64,000 nucleotides of DNA from Cheilinus undulatus (taxonomy: Eukaryota > Chordata > Actinopteri > Labriformes > Labridae): assembly GCF_018320785.1 (NCBI RefSeq), contig NC_054886.1:10353207-10417206 (forward strand), in the 5' to 3' direction. A model generated the notes under the pieces. The model saw only the letters and a program-made list of their open reading frames with translations. It was not told where the DNA came from and did not search any database. Both the position numbers and the translations under genes were made by a program. Of this stretch, positions 34,529 through 64,000 are shown piece by piece; the stretch's first letter is position 1; each line of letters opens with the position of its first letter.

Positions 34529-35689
34529 GTCACTTCGGTTTTAGGCAGAGAAGGCTTCGATACTGTCAGAGGAACAGACGCACACAGACATGCTGAGAGG
34601 AACACTGAAAACACTGACGGAGCGGCTTTAAACATGATCGATTATCTGAAACGTGATCAATGATCTGACGGATGATCGATTATCTGAGGTGAACACCTTC
34701 AGTCACAGTGCTGATTGGAGTCTGTCCCATCTACTTCTATGGAAGACGTGTCGGTTTGAGACCAGAGCAGTGCTGAGGTTTACTGGCAGGTTTGCTGGGT
34801 TTAGGCAGCTGTAGAGTTTCACATGACGGCTGTTTTCTCATGCAGTGAGCATGCTCAGATGTTCATTTAAACGTGGGGAATCTGACGGAAATAACTGAGA
34901 ACCTTTTAGCTTCTTTTAGACGGTTATATCAGTGTGCATAGTATGAGCCTGGCCTTAGCTTATGGTAGCTACAGACTGGATCATTCTGGGCCTCATTTCA
35001 GTGTCGTTTCAGTCACTGATCAGTCAATATAACCTTTAAATGTTGATCTTTAAGATTCCCCATGTTTATAACACTTTCAAAAGCATTAACATCATCTGTG
35101 CTTCATAGAATCAATACTAAGTCTGAGAAAAAACGGCCGTCACGTGACTACAAATGAGGTGAATGGAGGAGGGCTAAAGCCTTAGCCCAAACTGAGCAAG
35201 GTCAGAGGGTCAAAGCTTAAATTTATGAATGTTTATGAGTCTGAGCAAGAAATGTCAGTATTTAAAGATACTGTGAGGCAGTTAGCTGTAAGCATTTCTG
35301 GCTAGCTGCTGTATTTTTAGTTTGTTTCTAAACCCAAAGAGCACAAAAAAAAAAAAACACGTTTACTACATTCATTCATTAATGGGGTTACAATCTTTAA
35401 ACAGAAAAACAGCCCAGATCTGTGAAAGCAGAACTTAGACGCAATCATGCTTAAGGCTAACATTAGCAGCTCTTTCCTGCTTTGATTTGGAGAAGTTAAA
35501 CTTCATCAGATCAATCCAGTGATAGTAGAGATCTCTGCATGTTAGCCTCTAATATTTTAATATATTTAATACAGTAAATACATTATAGATTTACAGTGGC
35601 AAGCACAGAGACGTTTTGTTCCTTACTAGTTTTCTGAGCTACGACAGCTTATCAGGGCCATTCTAGAAATGTTTAAAAGAGGATTCATC

Positions 35690-36600
35690 AATAAAAAAAT
35701 GAGATTACAAAGTCATAAATTTCCAAAAAAAAAAACCCTAACTCATAATTTGATTTTAAGAAAGGGTTTAAAACAAGAGTAAAGTCTAGGAAAAAATCAG
35801 AAATGTCATATTCACGACAATCTAAACTTGAAAATTTCAAGTTTATAAAATTATCGACCCACAGCATTATAAATAAAAAATTTGCAAGACAAAAAATTGA
35901 CAAATAATAAATTTATGATACTAAGCACATAAAAATTTTGAGCTTCTAAGTCATAAATTAAGGACTTTAACAAGGCATACATCTACGAGAGACCAAACTG
36001 AAAACAGTGGATGAATGAAGATTTACAGATTTTTAATTTCAAAATTTGATATTAAATTTGTAAATTAAAGATTCTTTCTTAAAAATTTACAACTTTTTAT
36101 ACCTCAAAATTTTGATTTGTTTCTTGTAGAGTTATGACATTTTAAAGTTGAAAATTTGGGTATTTCCTGGACAATTTCAACTCTTTAGACATGAAAATTT
36201 TGAAGGGATTTTTTTGTGAATTTGTGCCTTTTAATTAAAAATTGAGGGTTTTTTTTTCACTTGAAAATTTTTGAGGATTGTTTCTTCTTGAAAATGTCAG
36301 ACTTCAAACCTATTTTTTCTTGAATTTTTAAACATTTTTTAACTTTAAAAAAATGTGTTTTTTATTGTATATTTGTCTTCTTCAACAAGAAATTTTTGCT
36401 TTATCTATTGGCTGTATGTATTATATATTTAGAGGGTTTATAAAACTTTTCAACCAAAAAATCTGTAAATTATTTTTCTTTCTTTTCTTGAACCTATTGA
36501 ACTTCGAAAATTAAGATTTTGTTCTGAAATGTTTAACCCTTTTGATTTGAAAATTATGAGGTTTTTTTTTAATTTAGAATAATTAGATCCTCTGTTTTTA
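35690..36600. repeat. Decayed AT-rich tract
   Basis: Phrases around TGAAAATTTTGAGG and AAGTCATAAATT recur loosely. Nothing coding is seen. It resembles the other decayed tracts of this window in style but not in motif. Confidence 0.4.
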
Positions 36601-37838
36601 AATTCTTTTAGAGTGGCTCTAATTTACTGTCGCAGTTACACATCATCAGCTGGTGGAAATGCTCTTCTTTAATGCATATAGCATGTTAGCTTTAAGCATC
36701 AAGCCTCTGATTCAAGCACATTTACATCATGCATTTAACCATGAAACCATTTTTACATCCTTTTAAAGGATCCTCCCTTTAAATCCAGTCAGCTGAATCT
36801 TTTAATCTTCAGCCAGATTGCACATTTTTATCAATATCATCGAGCTAGTGTTAGCTTAAACAGCAAGCAGGGTAACAATACAGTTAATAAATGCTATGTG
36901 ATGCTCTTTCTGAATCAAAAAATGGATTGTTTTAAATATCAGACACAGTTTTAGGCAGTAGATCTATAGAAGCCCTAGGCAGGCATTGATCTGTACATCT
37001 GATGAGTCACTTTTGGTCATTTTATCAGGATCCAGACTCATTTATCTCGCTCTGTTGAAATAACAATGCTTTCTTTCCAACTATGGCAACTCTGAAGTCA
37101 GCTACATTAGATCTTGGCTTCAGTACTTTGTTGCTTTTGGAATAATAATAAATGTTTTCCCATGATAATGGCTGTAATGGAAGGAACTATCAGTACTCAT
37201 TATAATGAAAAACAAGCACTGTTATCTCAAGATGAGATTTAAAAGTCAAAATCTTGAGAAAGTGACTAAAATAAGATGTATGGATGCATTTTCCTTTAGG
37301 TCTTCTGTACAGATCTGCCCATTGTCACCGTTCATGAATGTAAAGTATAATGATTATGAAGGTGGCAGGACTCAGTGAAAGGTCAGCGGTGGTTTAGTGA
37401 AAACTGTCACGGTGATACTCCAGGTCTCATTAGAGATAAACATCCTGATTTTATAGAGCACACTAACAGTCTGACTTGCCTTTCTATTCATCAGAAATGA
37501 GGAGAGTTTGTTAAAATCCTGCTACTTTATCAAAGAAAGGAGATTTAATGATGACTCCAGCTGAAGATTGCCGTCATTAAAACGCTGTCTCTCTTCGCTG
37601 CTGACATGGAGCCGTGAGGTTTTCACCAAACAGTGAGGAGGAGCTTTGCTGGTGTTTGGAGAGAAAATCACAGAATCTGAATTAAGCCCACTTTCATAGA
37701 CGTCGCTACACTGAAAAACAGCAGAGGGTTAAATAAAGTCAAGAATGCCACAGGACAGTGTCAAAGCTACGGGGTTCTTCTTCAGTGGTTGGACCACGGC
37801 GAGGGCGAGGAGGGCGAGGAGGACGAGGCAGACGCGGT

Positions 37839-54090
<16,252 letters not shown>

Positions 54091-54180
54091 TTATTTATTA
54101 ATTTTTGAACTAAAGTCACCTTCTGACCCTTCCTCGCTCTCCTCTGAGCACACAGCCGATGAGAGGAGGCGCTCCAGCCC

Positions 54181-54188
54181 TTTTTATA
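54181..54188 (-). promoter_or_regulatory. Probable TATA box of pygm
   Basis: The minus strand reads TATAAAAA about 115 bp upstream of the pygm ATG, after a GC-richer stretch. This is a plausible core-promoter spacing for a strongly expressed muscle gene. It is a positional inference only. Confidence 0.5.
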
Positions 54189-54927
54189 AACTGCGGAATT
54201 CACGTCAAAATGGCGACAGGAAACCAAGCGAATCCGAGAGGCGCTTTCAAAATAAAACTTATTTCATATGCGTCACAGGCTTTTCTCTGACAGATTTCCA
54301 AACAAACATCCGAATATGAAAAAATATATATATATCTACAAGACAAAGCTACAGCCAGAGCAGTTAATGACACACCTTTTATTTCTTCATAAACCAGCAG
54401 AACAATCAAAGTGGGTGAAACAAGTGGTCAAAGTGTGGTTACATTGCTTTTATTTTAACATGTATAATCCCGTTTTCCCGGTCTTAATCTGGGTCACTTA
54501 TTTTTATGAGACTTGGACAGAAAGTTCCCATGATGGATTCACATCCATTCATAGCATTTCACACAAGAACTTTACTTTATGTTTTTATATATTTTTAGAC
54601 AGAATTTAGTTTTCACAATTAATTCACTGGGCCCATCATAATTAGGTGTGAGGAGTATTTATCTTTTAAATCCATTTTCAGTCTCTCTGTTATTGATGTT
54701 TTTTCAGTGCCAACGCTTTATTATATTCATTTTAAAATATATGTATTTTATCTGACTAGAAACATGCTCAACCTTAATTGCTTTTTAAAAAAAGAAAACA
54801 AAAAGCCCCCACAAAAAAACTATTAAATTAATAGCCTGCTTTTGCTTCTATGTCGACTCATTATACTAATGCGGTTTAAGTACAAAATTCAAGCTGATTA
54901 TTCTGGATACATCCATCCATTGTTTGG

Positions 54928-54945
54928 GTTAGGGTTAGGGTTGTT
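54928..54945. repeat. Short telomere-like hexamer run
   Basis: About two and a half head-to-tail GGGTTA units. Too short to be taken as a fusion scar. Confidence 0.7.
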
Positions 54946-55224
54946 AACTCAAATTAAAAACTGTTATCCTACTGGAAACATTCATACTGTTTCACTTTCT
55001 TATTTCTCTCTGGTTTAATGGTTAAGTCAGACTTGTCCTCAGATTTTGCAGGGTCCCTGAAAAACTCAGTAAACAAACCAGCCCAGTTGAGACTTGATGA
55101 TATCGATATTGGTGTACGATCAATAGTGATGGTGCTGGCATATTTTCTAAAGGTTACCTTAAGAATTTTTATTTTTGAGCTTAAAAGTGTGCCAATCTTC
55201 AGTGGGTTCTGATTTTGAAAATAT

Positions 55225-55480
55225 GTCTTCTTGCCAATTTTTAACCACATTTTACTATTTTTAACCCATTTTTGCTAATTGTCATCTACTTTCACCACTA
55301 TAAAACCAAACTGCTCTTAGCTTTGATATTGAAGCTTTACTTTTCCTCTTTATTTCAGAAGAAATGTATTGCTGGCATCATAACCTTGTATTTTAATTTT
55401 CTTGATTTAATTTTCATTTTTTATAAACCAGTGCTTTTGGTCCCATTTTACACCAGCCAGTGTGTTTTAACCTATTTTAA
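55225..55480. repeat. Short decayed minisatellite, CCCATTTTTGCTAATT type
   Basis: TTGCCAATTTTTAACCACAT, TTTTTAACCCATTTTTGC and TCCCATTTTACACC repeat the phrasing of the 25.7-28.3 kb tract in the same orientation. Confidence 0.5.
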
Positions 55481-56265
55481 AGTGATGAAAAGTGTTTAAA
55501 AAAGATGCTGATTATGATCATGCCGTGTTTAATTAATTGAAAATTTACAGTTTTATTACATTCCCTAAAAACTGGGGATTTTGGAGATACAAGGTTTTGG
55601 CCCATAGCCAGCATTGTTTTTAATCTTTTTACCTTTTTACTTGGCACAGACCTTTTTTTTCTCAAACAGAAGAGAGTAAATTTTGCACAAGTTTGGTTTT
55701 TATGTCATTCTCCTGACAAGTTAGATCAGTGTTAATCTAACGGTGTGGCAGACACACTGGTGTGCCTTGAAGCCAGTCTAGGTGTGCCATGGGAATCTGT
55801 ACAACCAGACATTAATACTCCAACTAAACACACATGCTTGATCTGAGGTTTGCCTTGGGCAAAACTGTTGAAAACCACTGAGTTAGACTGGAAGGCTGGC
55901 ATGGTCACATATTGTCGATCCCAAGACTTGCCATAACTTCTCATTTTTCTGGTTTCTAATGATACATTCCTACAGAATCTGTGTGGGCTGCAGCAATGGA
56001 CGTCTCAAATCCTCTCAAATCAAAGGTATATTTTTACAGTAGACCAAAATTTCAGTTTCACTGATAAATTTCACATAGTACAGGAGAAAAACTCTTTAAA
56101 AGTGGAAACACCTTCCATCTTTTTGATGCAAAAACCCCCAAAATACTTTGTGTCAAGATTGCTTTACAAGGCTGGAGGCATCGCCACTTTTTAACACCTT
56201 TTCTCCCTTGATGTGTGAAATTCACCCATGAAATGACAGCAGTGGCTCCTCAAATTAGTTTTACA

Positions 56266-56620
56266 GGTGCACGACAAAAATATGAACACCTTAAAAAGAT
56301 TTTTTCCCCTTTGATTTAATTCAAGAAGTTAAACTTCGTGATAAATTCTAATTTCTTCTCATAAAAGGAAAATATTTGAACCTACAGCTCCCCTAAGTTC
56401 TTGAACCTTTCTTTGACAGTACTCGGAAGGCTGAGATCATCCCTGTTAGTTGTGTTCCTTTTCTCACCATACTTTACCCTTCAGTCAACTTTGGAGTAAT
56501 AAGCTTTGATACAGCCTCTAAGAACAACCCTATCTGTCAGCAGTGACTGTCTGTGGCTTACCCTCCTTGTGAAGGAAGTTGATTGTCCTCTGGAGTTGAA
56601 TCTAGAATTTATAAGTTTAA
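56266..56620. mobile_element. Tc1-like transposon remnant
   Basis: The AAATATGAACACCTTAAAAA block, the phrase TCAAGAAGTTAAACTTCGTG and the later CAGTGACTGTCTGTGGCTTA with CCCTCCTTGTG follow the order of a common fish Tc1-type family. The copy is decayed and boundaries are approximate. Confidence 0.5.
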
Positions 56621-57985
56621 CTTTGACGTTAATCCCAGGGAAAAAAATAAGCTTTTACATATTTTTTGAGCTTACACTTTTCTAGAGATCAATTTTATAG
56701 AAGACACCTTCATTTAAAAAAGATATGCAAGGAACAGAGGTGAGTGGTGGTAGGCAGAGGTGAGCAGTCTGTTGCAGTAGAGCCAGACCAAAATCAGTAC
56801 AGCCATTAAGTATATGAGGCCATTATTTACTAAATGATCAAAGTGAACTGAAGAACAGAACATAACCATGTAAGGAAATGTTTACTGGGGTAATAAATCA
56901 ACTGAGAAGTCAGCCACCAGTAAAATTCAACTTGCAGAGCCATTTGTTATTACAGTGCACTGGCCCTTGCAGGGTAAAGTGGATAATTTGGCTAAATTTC
57001 CCTTTTTTAACTCTAAATTTTATAATAAACTATATTATATAAACTATATTTTAAAAATTACACTTGTTTCTCTAAGTGTAGACTTCCTGGAGAGTTGTGG
57101 GGCTGAGGACATCCTTGACAAAACCTGGTTATGTAACGTTTTGAAGCAGCAGCCAGCCTGGCCTCGCCTTGGGGGGAAAAAAAAAGAAATTTCTTGGCAA
57201 ACACTCGGACCCACACAGAGGGTCTCACATCCCTGAAAGGAGAACGCAGTGAGCACTCGGAGGTGAAATGGATCAGTTTAATGCGAAACCAAGCAAGATT
57301 TCAACAGCTGTTCATCCACACTCAACACGACAGAGTGATTCCAGAGAGAGTAAAACATCCGTCTGGTCTAACAACTCAGGGACAGAATCAGATCTCTGTC
57401 CTTGTAGAGAAATACAAACACTGCACACAGCGTCATATCATATCAGGAAAACAAAGAGATATCTGATGTTTAGCATTCAAGTAGTGCAGGGGGGGGGGTC
57501 AAAGCGTCAAACTCCCCCATCGTTAACTCAATGTCATGACAGACGCAGGCAAGTTAACAAAAAAAAACAAAACAATAAAAACCCTGGAAATTTCTGGAAA
57601 ACAATCTGAGACTGAACTACAAAAAGGTTTTCTGACAGAACTAAGAAACACTTCACATTGTTATTACAAAAATATTCATCTTATTCAACGTTAAGCCGAC
57701 ACACGGACATGACGGGAGTAGAAATCTGTCGTTTAAATGCATCATGCAGGATGAATTCCAATATATATCATCTCCAATACTGTCTGATATAATTTAAGAA
57801 TCAAAGCCATGAGCAGAAATTTAACCTAGCAGGAGAGGTTTTTTGGTTAATCTACTTCAGAATGTGAACTTTAAAAACAGGAAACTCAACTTTACAAACT
57901 CAACCAACAGCCTCTCTGATGGAGGACCAATAAAAAATAAAGCACTGGTTATACGGTTTCTGTGAGCACATGTAGGGACCAAAGT

Positions 57986-60900
57986 TTAATTCTGTGGGGG
58001 AGGAGGTGGGGGGGCAGGAGGCATCCCAAAGGGAGGCATGCCCGGCACCCCCATCCCCATCATGGTGACGTAGTTAGAGGGGTCCATGGGAGGCGGGGGA
58101 GGAGGAGGTGCGTACATCATGCCCGTGGAGCCAGGAGGAGGTGGAGGGGGAGGAGGAGGGGCTCCGGGAGGCAGCGGAGGCTGGACTCCAGGGGGAGGTG
58201 GCACCATGGAGGGGGTACCCATGGGTGGAGGGGGCTGAGCTCCAGAGGCAGCAGGTTGCTGGGGTTGCTGCCAGGGGGGCAGGGTGCCGGTGCCAGGGCT
58301 GGACGTGGTCGTAGTGTCTGCAGGAAAGGGAGAGGTTAGGGTTAACTTCATTTTTACGGAAAAGGGTTTATGCCACAGCTAATTTATCATTTAACTGACA
58401 CTTTGTTGGCTCTATGAGTTACTCCTCTTTTAGAAAGCCCTGATAGGCTGCTTCCAATTACAAAAACTTTCATCTGGGTGAAGTCTTTACAGTGTGTGAC
58501 AGTGAAACTGTAACCTTTGTTTGATTACTTTAGCATGGTTGCTGCAAGAGTGACTTGTCTTCCTTCCGTTTCCTAAACTTGCGGTTTTGTTTAACCTAGT
58601 AACAGCAGCCAAAGAGGGCCCCTTAATAAAGGGATAATGGATAAATCACTAATGTTATGCTGCTTATTGATGCTAATTGATATTTCTATCAATAACAATT
58701 AAGCTCCACATTTAGCACCTGGTGTGAAAAACTGAAATTAGGTACATGTCAAAGAAACTTGTTGCCATGATTATTATGTCTCCTCTGTAAACATCACTGT
58801 AAACAGTGATATTTTTTTAATATATGCATGAATTTTCAGAGCCTTCAGACTTTGCAATCTTTCTTCTTTGTTAATACAAATTGCAACTAACTTGGTTCCT
58901 CTTGACAGCCCTACTTTAAATGCTGACTTACAAAATACAGCTAATGGGCACTGGTTTAGTTCAGTTGGTAGAGCAGGTGCACAGGAACTACAGGTATGCT
59001 GATACCCTCCTTTACATGGACAATAATTAACATGTCTGTCTTAACGAGGAAACAAGTTTTCTAAAATGAGGACAAAATGAACCAACAGTGACAGAGAACA
59101 AAGAATACGTCTATATCTAAAAAGTGAACAAAAAACTGTCTCAGTGTGTTGAAGATAAGAAAAATAAAGTCTAGATTTGTTATCCCACAATGCACTGTCT
59201 AAACTAAAACCTGACCCCAGCAGTACCTAGACTGGTATTTACCCTCTGGTACATTGTGTTCCCAGCACAGACCAGTATGTATGTTAACTGGGTTTTTTCT
59301 TTTTTTTTTAATGGCGTAGTGTGATCTTACTCTGTTGCCATGGCAGCGGTGTGCTGGTTGCCATGCTGCTCGTTGGGGGAGGAGGCGGAGCCTGTTGTTG
59401 CCATGGTGGCAGGGGTCCAGAAGGAGGGGGAGGTGGCTGGTTGCTGGGGGGAGGAGGGGGTGGAGGCATCATGCCCATTGGAGGAGGCAGCAGACCTGAA
59501 ATGGAAAGTTTAAGTTAGTTTATATATGGTACATCTGACATAAATTTAATACTTTAACATTTTTTTCAAGACCCTCTATATACATTTAAGAGCCTGATAC
59601 GTCTTCTACTTGTTACATAAGTGACAGTTACATTTATAAAATATAGAAACTACATAAAACTGGATTACAACCTCTTATGGATAAAGAAATTAAAAAGCTG
59701 AATAATTTAAGACCACTGTGTGCAATTAAGACTTTAATACTTTTTAAAAGTCTTAATTTTCTCTTTATTGATTTATGAACTTTTAATACTTTAAGACACC
59801 ACAGACACCCTGATTTAATAAAAAGAAGGGATGAAAGAAGAAATTTTGGTCCGTTTCTGTTCATGATCCCTCATAAATTCACGCAATGCAGAGGAAAATC
59901 TATCAATATTCAATAATTTTAGTCTGATATACTGCCTGATGATTTAAAGTCCCATCTTACCCATGGGGTGTCCATGAGGTCCTGGTCCCTGGCCCATGGG
60001 AGGAGGAGGGGGCTGCATCCAGGGAGGTGGCAGACCATTGGGGTTGGGGGGCATGGGGGGCCCTCCCATGTTTGGCATGGGTGGAGGGAAACTATGCGGA
60101 CCTCCGTGGCCTCCTGGCCCTCCGTGCATGCCATGAAAGTTCCTGTTCTCAGCAGGCCCTGAGCTCATCCAGGGGGGCCGGTTCTGGGTAAAAACAAAAA
60201 CAGGGAGAGGGTTTAATAAAAAAATATTCATGGACAAAGAACTTTGGGATTATCTTGCTCCAGACTCACCGGCGGTGGCTGGTTGTTGCTGGGCCCTGAG
60301 GCTCTGGGGGCTCCTCCCTGGGTGCTGGTGTGTCCCCCTCCAGACGCTGGGACCGGGGCCTCCCCCAGCTCAGCCATGAGGGACAGATACTCTTTGTCCA
60401 TACGGGCTTTGTCCTGAGCCGACTGAGGGGGCTCACCACCGGTGGCTCTGTGGGCGGCGAAGGAGCTGCACAGATAAAACACCACAGTTAAATAAAGAAT
60501 CATGAAGAGATCTCAGCTTTGAGAGAGAGAAAACAATTCCTCATCATCACCTTGTGTATTTACAGTCTGAGGAGATGTGACCGGCTCCTCCACACTTGGT
60601 GCACAGCGTGGTGTTGGTGATGCTGCGAGGTTCAGCGTTCTGCCACGGCCGAAGGATCCTGGAGAGACACAGAGGCAAAACCTGACTTCAGCGCTGCTCT
60701 GGAATTCATAAACTTCTTAAAATCACCTATATCCCACAGCTGAACCCACCACTTCAACTACTACTTCACTTCTACTACTATGTACCGTTTATGCACCGTA
60801 TAGATGTAAACAAAGAGCCTGTAAGCTTGTTTTGCCAAAGAGTTACAGTGGTGCAGTAATCTCAATACAAAGACCTATGATTCCTCCTCCACACAGTCAT

Positions 60901-61605
60901 ACTGAAAGCACTAAACGTCAGACTGTCACCCAGAAAAGACCAGAGATGAAATAAAAGTTAACTCCAGGTCTAAGACTACAACTTTCTTTTTTAACAAGAG
61001 TCAGCTGTCACACAGACCTGTTGTCATCTTCCCTCAGGGTGCCGTTGAGTCTGGCGAGCTCCCTCAGCTGCATCTTTCTCAGGTCGTTCTGATCTTCAGG
61101 TGTCTCAATGCCTTGTTTCAAGATGTTACGGATCTGAGGACACAAATTCCTGATCTTTATCCAACTGTAAACATGTTAAATCCCACTTAGGTAAAGTCTG
61201 AAGGTTTAAGCGGCAAATTTATGATGACAGCTGAGCTGATCATACCTGCTCCACTGCCTTCTTGACGTTCTCCATGGTGTTTGCAGTGACAAGGGCATGC
61301 AGCGGCTCATCTTCTCCTGGAAGCATCTGGCCGTCTTTCCGGCCAACCTTCCCTTCCTTCACTGAACCTTTACCTCGGATCATGATTTTAGCACAGCACT
61401 CCTTCTCAATGTTTTTCAGTGTGTTACCCCTGTGAAATCAGCAGAGACCAGAGTGAAACTCAAACTCACTTCAAACTGCATAAAAAATGATTGTTTAGGG
61501 TTTTTTTTTTCTTACCTTGGCCCGATCAGAAGACCTACAAAGTTGATTTCTGGGTATTCATCTTGTGGGATCATGACTTTGTCGTTGACTCTAGTGGCTG
61601 GAGGT
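57986..61605 (-). CDS. sf1: Splicing factor 1 (branch-point binding protein), 3' part, 470 codons
   Basis: Eight exons splice in phase on the minus strand: 61516-61605, 61246-61429, 61018-61133, 60551-60658, 60270-60465, 59961-60183, 59331-59495 and 57986-58317. The visible protein starts inside the KH-QUA2 RNA-binding domain (KVMIPQDEYPEINFVGLLIG, then the GPRG loop). It continues through the QUA2 helix (NDLRKMQLRELARLNG) to one CCHC zinc knuckle (CTKCGGAGHISSDC) and a long Pro/Gly/Met-rich tail ending PPPPPPQN. SF1 recognises the intron branch point with U2AF in early spliceosome assembly in the nucleus. The N-terminal U2AF-ligand exons were not found up to 64000 and are presumed beyond it. 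The tandem order with pygm matches human 11q13. Confidence 0.96.
58950..59000 (+). mobile_element. Truncated tRNA-derived SINE head
   Basis: TTTAGTTCAGTTGGTAGAGC carries a tRNA A box, followed by AGGTGCACAGGAACTACAGG. No B box or tail is recognisable. It lies in an sf1 intron. Confidence 0.5.
59534..59815. mobile_element. Remnant related to the 512-bp hAT element of pygm intron 7
   Basis: AAGTCTTAATTTTCTC, TTGATTTATGAACTTTTAAT and ACACCACAGACACCCTGA follow the right half of the element at 45142-45653 (AGGGTCTTAATTTTCCC, TTGATTTATCACCTTTTAAT, GACCCTGCGGATACCCTGA). The left end is decayed. It lies in an sf1 intron. Confidence 0.5.
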
Positions 61606-64000
61606 CTGCAGGGAAAAAAGAACGCATGATAAGCATTTACAGTAAGTAAGGAACAGCTGTCTGATCCTCCTAAAAGCATCTGAATTAATATTTTATCATA
61701 GTCATTACAGCACATTTTCCATCTTCCATCAACTTTCCTTCACTGCAGGAACAGCAGAGAGCTGCAGACTCCTACAGAGCTCAACAGTGACAGAACACTT
61801 TAGCAGCTCTGATCTGGATAAAAACTTGATTTAAAACCTCCACTACCATTTCAAAAAATCTTTCTAATAATAGATTTAATCCTAGAACCAAGTCAGAATG
61901 GAGAAAAAGGCAAAAGTATAACTGGTTTATTTTTCCCCAAGACTGAAGGAAATACAGATCCCACAATCCACTGGGATTCGCTTTGCTTATTGCAAACTGT
62001 AGCTGTTCAGTCTTTCAAAGCTTACAGACCTTTGTGCATTACTTTTATTGTAGCTTGTACTTCTGTAGTGGTTACTGATAATCGTATTTATTGAAGTATA
62101 TTATGTGTTTTTCATGGTGTATTTAGTATTGCATATCAACATTGACAGATTGAGCTTTAGATGCACATTGTAAAAGCAATCAGATACTTCAATGTGGGGC
62201 TTGTGGGTAGTGTAGTATTATATGGGCCTTTTGAAAACAGAGCCTTTTTCTGAGTTTTAGCCTTTTTTGGTGGGATTCAAAAGGCATTTCAGGTCACTGA
62301 AAACACTCCACCAGGTAGACTCCTTTCTGGATGAAGCTAGACAGATGTGTGCAAATACTCACTTGACTTTCTCCATGCTTAAACATACAGACACAGGCCT
62401 TTCCACTATAATGATGAAAACAGATGCCTGAATAGTCTTCATTCACTCTAAAGACACTAAATAACATAACCAAGACAAAAGAAATATGTTCCCTATTACA
62501 GATCTTTAAACAGAGCTAGTTCCACTTAATGGCCAACTTGGTGAAACTGTGGAAAACTTTAACAGTACTGAAGTTTCATTTTAGCTACTCTAGATTACAA
62601 ATTATATCTTCAAGAAATGCTCGCAGCAACTATCTCTTCAGGAAACTCAGCAGCCTTGGAGTTAATCAGCAAATTCAAGAACTACAGTATAAATCTATGA
62701 TTAAGTGGGCCTTAACAGTTCATGTATCTGGTATGGCTATCTGAGCTGTAGATCGAAGAATAAACTATTAAAGATTTTGTAAATGGCAGATAAAATAATG
62801 ATAGGACAGAAGAATCAAGGAGTATCCTAGTGCAGCTCCCATTCCACGGGTCCCTCTAGTAACTAAAAAGTATTCAAGAAGTCATTTATCCAGAGAGTGT
62901 TTGATATTCTTAACCTGCAAAGACTGATGAGATCCAACCCACGAGGTGAACACTTCTGACTGTTAAATGTGTAAACTGATCTGTTCTGTTGGCTGTTTTA
63001 TTGACTGTCTGAATGTATTTCTGCTGTATGTATTTGAAGAGCCTAAGGCGAGTTTCCACCACCAGTGGACAAAGATTTATTGTCTTCCAAACCCCGCCCC
63101 CAATGTCAGTCTTTTAGGACTGACTCATTTAGGTTGGTGGGACAGCTTTGAAAATGAAATGGTCTTTGCAGCAGCTGAGGAGGAAAACTTTCACATGTCA
63201 AGGACATCAGTGGTGTTTATGAGTGAGCTGCTTCACCTGCACAGTGAAGGATGGACTATTGCTGACATGGTGTGATCTGTATAAATGTGTCTTTATGTGG
63301 ACAAAGATATTTTTGAGAACACTGAATGAGCATACTGGATTGTTGAGGCTGAGGAGTGGAATATGCCTCAGAAGGCGAGTGCTAAGGCTGACTTGGATGG
63401 TTATAACTAGTGTTGCACCGTACTGTCAAATTTTGGTGCCTTTCCTGTTTTCATCAAACTGTATAGTACCATGATTTCCTGGTGTTGGGTAGCACTTGTT
63501 GGTCAAATGTGGTTCTGGTTTAAGTGACCAGTAGAGTATTAAACAGGCAGGGTGAATTTAAAAGTTTGACGTGGATCTCCACAAGTTGGCAGTGTTAGCA
63601 AGGTAGTCAGTTGGTTCCAGTCATCCATTCAATTTAATAAGGTGCAAGCCTCTGCCAGGAGAGAAAGAATGCCTGCTAACTACAATAACAGCGAGTCATA
63701 TATCTATAAAACCTCCACGTCCTGTACAGGTCAACAGAACAGGCTATTGACATCTTCTGTGGAGCAACTTAACCAACAGAGCCAACACTGAACCCACAGA
63801 CTAATTGAATCTGTATGCTAAAAGTGCTACAGAACAGTATCGCAAGACTGACAGCTAGCACACAGTCAGTAGGACCCTCACTGTTGAACTCTAGCCCTAA
63901 ACATTCTTTTAACTGCATCTATTGTTTGCAAAGTAATTCTGACCCAAATGTCTGTAAAAGGTGAAGTGCAGGTTTAAAATATTGGTATTATTAATTTAAA
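61606..64000. other. sf1 intron running to the window edge
   Basis: The first base of the exon at 61605 completes a split codon, so another coding exon must lie upstream. None encoding the expected NPDFKPPADYK-type sequence was found here. The stretch holds ordinary AT-rich DNA, a hAT-like phrase near 63405 (AGTGTTGCACCGTACTGTCA) and scattered small repeats. Confidence 0.5.

Larger units (their letters stand above)
33445..37838. other. Region between the ETS-type gene and pygm
   Basis: It should contain the promoter of the ETS-type gene (just above 33444) and the 3' UTR of pygm (below 37839). No further coding exon was recognised. There is a Tc1-like fragment near 34090-34240, a 50-bp tandem duplication, a decayed AT-rich tract at 35690-36600, and a GC-rich patch right after the pygm stop. 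No canonical pygm AATAAA was found close by. Confidence 0.5.

Noticed and set aside
54928-54945. Interstitial telomere or chromosome-fusion scar
   Set aside because: Only about 2.5 hexamers are present, which is expected by chance or slippage.
57962-58339. Gly/Arg-rich plus-strand open frame of 125 codons
   Set aside because: It is the antisense shadow of the proline-rich last exon of sf1, which splices in phase and ends with the known SF1 C-terminus.

Overview
The window is nuclear DNA from a ray-finned fish, most likely a spiny-rayed teleost. The evidence is spliced genes with GT-AG introns, AT-rich intergenic DNA, many Tc1/mariner, hAT and PIF/Harbinger-type short DNA transposons, a tRNA-derived SINE, and conserved vertebrate gene pairs. 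No prokaryotic operons, CRISPR arrays or LTR elements were seen. All gene models are my own splicing of exons; the exon phases agree across every junction given.

Layout: (1) 1333-1472, + strand, last exon of a LAMP/CD68-type lysosomal membrane protein. (2) 9186-16453, + strand, seven-exon MS4A-family four-span membrane protein (204 aa). (3) 17780-21041, - strand, slx1, the GIY-YIG/RING structure-specific nuclease subunit (five exons, 259 aa). (4) 21944-23783, + strand, bola2 (three exons, 86 aa), divergent from slx1 with about 0.9 kb between start codons. (5) 29587-33444, - strand, an eight-exon ETS1/ETS2-class transcription factor (387 aa), clearly divergent from ETS1 and ETS2. (6) 37839-54066, - strand, muscle glycogen phosphorylase pygm (20 exons, 842 aa, complete). 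(7) 57986-61605, - strand, the 3' part of splicing factor sf1 (eight exons, 470 codons); its 5' exons are not seen and probably lie beyond the window.

sf1 and pygm are tandem on one strand and slx1 and bola2 are neighbours, both as in human (11q13 and 16p11.2). The genes do not form one pathway: they cover DNA repair, iron-sulfur/glutaredoxin chemistry, glycogen breakdown, splicing, transcription and membrane proteins.

Most of the rest is repeat history. Notable are a tandem array of hairpin-forming units of about 155 bp (3.3-4.25 kb); a 96-bp telomere-motif-rich repeat array broken by a Harbinger-type MITE and a retroposon tail (12.7-13.3 kb); a decayed minisatellite tract split by a hAT element with intact 8-bp target duplications (25.7-28.3 kb); and two oppositely oriented minisatellite arrays in pygm intron 1 that could pair with each other. 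The least expected gene is the extra ETS1/2-class factor. I found nothing that amounts to a wholly new biological system.
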